Source: UBA1926 sp036732005 (GTDB taxonomy: Bacteria > Planctomycetota > Phycisphaerae > Phycisphaerales > UBA1924). From it: a stretch of DNA of 64,000 nucleotides. Both the position numbers and the translations under genes were made by a program. Positions 61,486 through 64,000 of the stretch are shown here, one piece after another (the stretch's first letter is position 1; each line of letters starts with the position of its first letter). The notes below the pieces were generated by a model. That model made no database searches and was not told the DNA's origin. It was given only the letters and a program-made list of their open reading frames with translations. The stretch is from contig DAINDF010000001.1 in the NCBI GenBank assembly GCA_036732005.1, positions 434,001-498,000 of the forward strand. Reading direction: 5' to 3'.

Positions 61486-62861
61486 AGCCCCTCTGCGTCG
61501 CCATCCTGATACTCGCCGGGGCGGCGGCGGCGCAGACCACGCCGAACCCGCTCGTCCCCCCCGCCACGCGGGTGCTCAACTGCAACACCTCGGGCTGCCA
61601 CGCGCCGATCGTCGAGCACAAGGTCCTGCACGGGCCCGCGGCGATCGCCGCCTGCGACGCCTGCCACGAGTACCAGGACCCCGCCGCGCATTCGTTCGTC
61701 ATGAAGCGGCAGGGCAGCGCCCTGTGCACCTTCTGCCATGTCGGGGCGGACGCCAAGCTCGCCCTGATCTCCCACGAGCCCTTCGCCCAGGGCGACTGCA
61801 CCGGCTGCCACGACCCGCACGGGTCCCACGACTCCATGCTGCTCAAGGCCGACACCCAGGCGGGGCTCTGCGCCCGCTGCCATGACGGCGCGATCGCGGG
61901 GACCCACATGCACACCCCCGCCGCCCAGGGCAACTGCCTCGGCTGCCACGGCGCGCACGGCGCGGACCACAAGGGACTCCTCAGCAGGGAAGGCCGCGAC
62001 CTGTGCATGACCTGCCACGAGGACACGCGGCAGCGGATGCAGACCGCGGCCCACGCGCACGACCCCGCGACGGGGGACTGCCTGCAGTGCCACGACGCCC
62101 ACGCGTCGGACTTTGAGGACCATCTCCGGCTCGCCCCTCGTGCGCTCTGCGCCGATTGCCATGAACCCATTCTCCAGATGGCCACCCACGCCTCGGTGAA
62201 ACACTCTGCGGTCCTCGACGGCAAGGCGTGCCTCAACTGCCACGAGCCCCACGCCAGCGACCACGACGGGCTGCTGCACGACAACCCCATCGGCGCCTGC
62301 CTCGCCTGCCACGACAAGCCGATCGTCCTCGAGGACCGCACCGTCGCCGCGGTCTCAGAGATCGAATCCGAGGGTGCGGTCCGGCACGGCCCGGTCGCCA
62401 AGGGCCTGTGCACCGGGTGCCACGAGTTGCACGGCTCGGAGCACGGGATGCTCCTGGCCGCGAACTACTCGCGGAACTTCTACGAATCGTTCAGCCTTGA
62501 TCACTACGCCCTGTGCTTCAAGTGCCACGCCCAGGAACTCGTGCTCAACCCGCAGACCGCGACGGAGACGAACTTCCGCAACGGGGAGAAGAACCTGCAC
62601 TTCGTGCATGTCCAGCAGGATCGGCTCGGCCGCTCGTGCCGGTCGTGCCACGCGACCCACGCGAGCCACTCCCCCCTCCATGTGGTCGACAGCGTGAAGT
62701 TCGGCCAGTGGGAGCTGCCGCTGAATTTCATGCAGACCGACACCGGCGGCTCGTGCAACTCGGGGTGCCACCGCCCCGCCACCTACGACCGGGTCAACGC
62801 CACCCCGGGCATCCTGCTCAACGGCGCCGGCGTCACCCCCCCGCCCAACCCCGGAGGCTGA
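61482..62861 (+). CDS. 15-site multihaem cytochrome c (paralogue C)
   Basis: This is a 459-aa protein with a cleavable-looking signal (MKPLCVAILILAGAAAAQ), then fifteen haem sites in the same layout as paralogues A and B: CNTSGCH (CX4CH) first, thirteen CXXCH, CNSGCH (CX3CH) last. Close in sequence to B, including the NLHFVHVQQD segment before the 13th CXXCH. GTG start overlapping the NapC-type gene stop (GTGA). It is likely the direct electron acceptor of the NapC-type protein. Confidence 0.87.
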   Translation: MKPLCVAILILAGAAAAQTTPNPLVPPATRVLNCNTSGCHAPIVEHKVLHGPAAIAACDACHEYQDPAAHSFVMKRQGSALCTFCHVGADAKLALISHEPFAQGDCTGCHDPHGSHDSMLLKADTQAGLCARCHDGAIAGTHMHTPAAQGNCLGCHGAHGADHKGLLSREGRDLCMTCHEDTRQRMQTAAHAHDPATGDCLQCHDAHASDFEDHLRLAPRALCADCHEPILQMATHASVKHSAVLDGKACLNCHEPHASDHDGLLHDNPIGACLACHDKPIVLEDRTVAAVSEIESEGAVRHGPVAKGLCTGCHELHGSEHGMLLAANYSRNFYESFSLDHYALCFKCHAQELVLNPQTATETNFRNGEKNLHFVHVQQDRLGRSCRSCHATHASHSPLHVVDSVKFGQWELPLNFMQTDTGGSCNSGCHRPATYDRVNATPGILLNGAGVTPPPNPGG

Positions 62862-62869
62862 GCCCGCCC

Positions 62870-63361
62870 TCAGCGCCCGCCGAGCAAGCCGAGCAACTCG
62901 TCGCGGAGCCGCCCGAACAGCGACGCGTCGCGCCCGACCGGGTCGGCCAGGCGCGCGGCGGCGAAGTCGTACGCCTCGAACGGGCCCTGCCGCCGGCGGG
63001 CCGGGTCTTCGTCCGTGAACCGTGGCACAACATGCCCGTGCAAAGCCGGCACCTGGTTGCACAGGATCAGGTAATTCAGCCGCTCGCACCCGGTCGCCCG
63101 CTGAACGGCATCGCCCAGCAGGGCAAGGTCCGCCAGGAAGGCCGCCCGCCCCGCCGGGGGGAGATCGTTGAGGTGGGCCGGCGTCGGGTCCGCCCTCCCC
63201 CGCAGATCCGCGGGCAGGTCGGGCAGCAGCATGCAACATCCCACGATCCCCTCGGGTTGATGCTTGCCGAGGATCGCGAACCCGGACGGCATCCTCGCCA
63301 GGCAGGCGGGGTCGTCGCCGGCCCGGATTCTCGCGACCCTGTCGTGAATCGGCGTCGTCAT
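62870..63361 (-). CDS. HIT-like family protein
   Basis: This is a 163-aa protein. The segment NYLILCNQVPALHGHVVPRFTDED (about residues 95-118) is the histidine-triad region (H-x-H-x-x pattern, third His replaced by Pro-Arg), preceded by a beta-sheet and the FLADLALLGDAVQ helix typical of the fold. HIT enzymes hydrolyse dinucleoside polyphosphates or AMP-lysine, but the incomplete triad makes activity doubtful. It converges with cytochrome paralogue C (8 nt apart) and lies downstream of the MoxR-type gene. Confidence 0.6.
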   Translation of the reverse strand: MTTPIHDRVARIRAGDDPACLARMPSGFAILGKHQPEGIVGCCMLLPDLPADLRGRADPTPAHLNDLPPAGRAAFLADLALLGDAVQRATGCERLNYLILCNQVPALHGHVVPRFTDEDPARRRQGPFEAYDFAAARLADPVGRDASLFGRLRDELLGLLGGR

Positions 63362-63383
63362 GGGGCCTTTCCGGTCGGGATCC

Positions 63384-64000
63384 TCACGCGGGCGACGGCA
63401 CCGTGCGGACGATCTCCTCGAGCCGGCCCGCGGCGGCGGACCACTTCATGGACGACCCGTCGCCCTTGAGGAACACCCGGTGCGCACAGACCGGGACGAT
63501 GTTGTCGAGCACATCCTCGGGGATCACATGGTCCCGACCCGCCATCAGGGCCGTGGCCCGAGCGGCGTGCGCCAGCGCGAGGCTGCCCCGCGGGCTCAGC
63601 CCGATCTCGATGGCGTCGTGCTCGCGGGTCGCGCGGGCAAAGCGGACGATGTACTCGCGGATCGGTTCGGAGAGGCGGACCCGGTCCACCGCCTCCTGGA
63701 GCTCGACGATGTCCCGCGTGCCGAGCACCGGGCTGAGCCGGTCGAGCACGGTCTGCGCGGGCCGGAGGTCCAGCAGCCGGCGTTCGGACTCCGCGGTCGG
63801 GTAGCCCAGGCTGAGTCGCATGAGGAAGCGGTCGAGCTGGTTCTCGGGGAGGAGGTAGGTCCCCTCGAACTCGTAGGGGTTCTGCGTCGCGAGCACGATA
63901 AACGGGGGCGCCAGCCGGTGCTCGACCCCGTCGACCGAGACACTGCCGTCGCTCATCGCCTCGAGCAGCGCGGTCTGCGTGCGCGGGGTCGTGCGGTTGA
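63384..64000 (-). CDS. MoxR family AAA+ ATPase, partial (N-terminus beyond window end)
   Basis: Only the C-terminal 205 or so residues are in the window; the frame stays open at 64000 and reads NRTTPRTQTALLEAM, the MoxR sensor I region, followed by LATQNPYEFEGTYLLPENQLDRFLM with the arginine finger region and the lid GLSPRGSLALAHAARATALMAGRDHVIPEDV. MoxR proteins act as chaperones for maturation of complexes, often with a VWA protein. Because 63956 is an internal ATG, a start there is not likely. The HIT-like gene is 22 nt downstream. Confidence 0.9.
   Translation of the reverse strand, partial: NRTTPRTQTALLEAMSDGSVSVDGVEHRLAPPFIVLATQNPYEFEGTYLLPENQLDRFLMRLSLGYPTAESERRLLDLRPAQTVLDRLSPVLGTRDIVELQEAVDRVRLSEPIREYIVRFARATREHDAIEIGLSPRGSLALAHAARATALMAGRDHVIPEDVLDNIVPVCAHRVFLKGDGSSMKWSAAAGRLEEIVRTVPSPA

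Overview
The window is a GC-rich bacterial chromosome segment from the phylum Planctomycetota, most likely class Phycisphaerae. Four things support this: the C-terminal GC-type dockerin tails on secreted proteins, prepilin-like proteins with the H-X9-DG motif, an ECF sigma factor paired with a TPR-bearing Ser/Thr kinase, and a 16S rRNA gene with no 23S gene beside it. Meso-DAP-type MurE, MraY, an acyloxyacyl hydrolase (PagL-like) and cytochromes point to a diderm with peptidoglycan. I see no insertion sequence, prophage or CRISPR array, and the window looks like ordinary chromosome throughout.

Layout. 0-4 kb: lgt (cut by the window start) and tatD on the minus strand; a secreted transglutaminase-like protein and NAD(P)H-hydrate dehydratase on the plus strand. 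4-6.5 kb: a lone 16S rRNA gene on the minus strand with its promoter, leader, a long pre-16S processing stem and a terminator. 6.5-13.9 kb (minus): comF, mcsB, mcsA, rpmB, a DegT-type aminotransferase, dnaA and a GNAT acetyltransferase. 14-19 kb: a secreted hypothetical, rpmA, lexA, dprA and small hypotheticals. 19-25 kb (plus): queA, murE, murF, mraY and a lipoprotein. 25-29 kb (minus): a periplasmic-binding-protein/dockerin fusion and a prepilin-like protein. 29.7-33.4 kb: tRNA-Ala(CGC), a znuACB-type metal importer, a 64-aa protein and an unusual structured intergenic RNA. 33.4-39.2 kb: a GT39/ArnT-like glycosyltransferase, gpmI, slyX, a PagL-like protein, a REC-GGDEF protein and an Hpt protein. 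39.3-45.1 kb: Ser/Thr kinase and ECF sigma factor, divergent from a 783-aa secreted dockerin protein. 45.3-62.9 kb: a multihaem cytochrome island. 62.9-64 kb: a HIT-like protein and a MoxR-type AAA ATPase (cut by the window end).

The cytochrome island is the most striking part. It encodes five large multihaem proteins carrying by my count 11, 15, 15, 12 and 15 haem-binding sites (68 in total). Two of them are membrane quinol-oxidase candidates: a c-type/b-type fusion similar in layout to Geobacter CbcL, and a NapC/NrfH-type protein with extra haems. The other three are 15-site paralogues that all start with a CX4CH site and end with a CX3CH site. Interspersed are the System II haem-attachment proteins (ResB and CcsA/CcsB type), a cysteine-less thioredoxin-fold/TPR protein, an NTF2-like secreted protein and a three-gene signalling set (NtrC-type sigma-54 activator, an ATPase-less HAMP/HisKA protein and a complete histidine kinase). 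I infer a dedicated, regulated long-range electron-transfer system that carries its own haem-ligation machinery. Its terminal acceptor cannot be read from the sequence.

The second notable object is a promoter- and terminator-bounded RNA at about 32.85-33.24 kb. Its closing helix sequesters a near-perfect extended Shine-Dalgarno sequence in front of an 11-codon Cys-containing ORF. I cannot assign it to a known RNA family.
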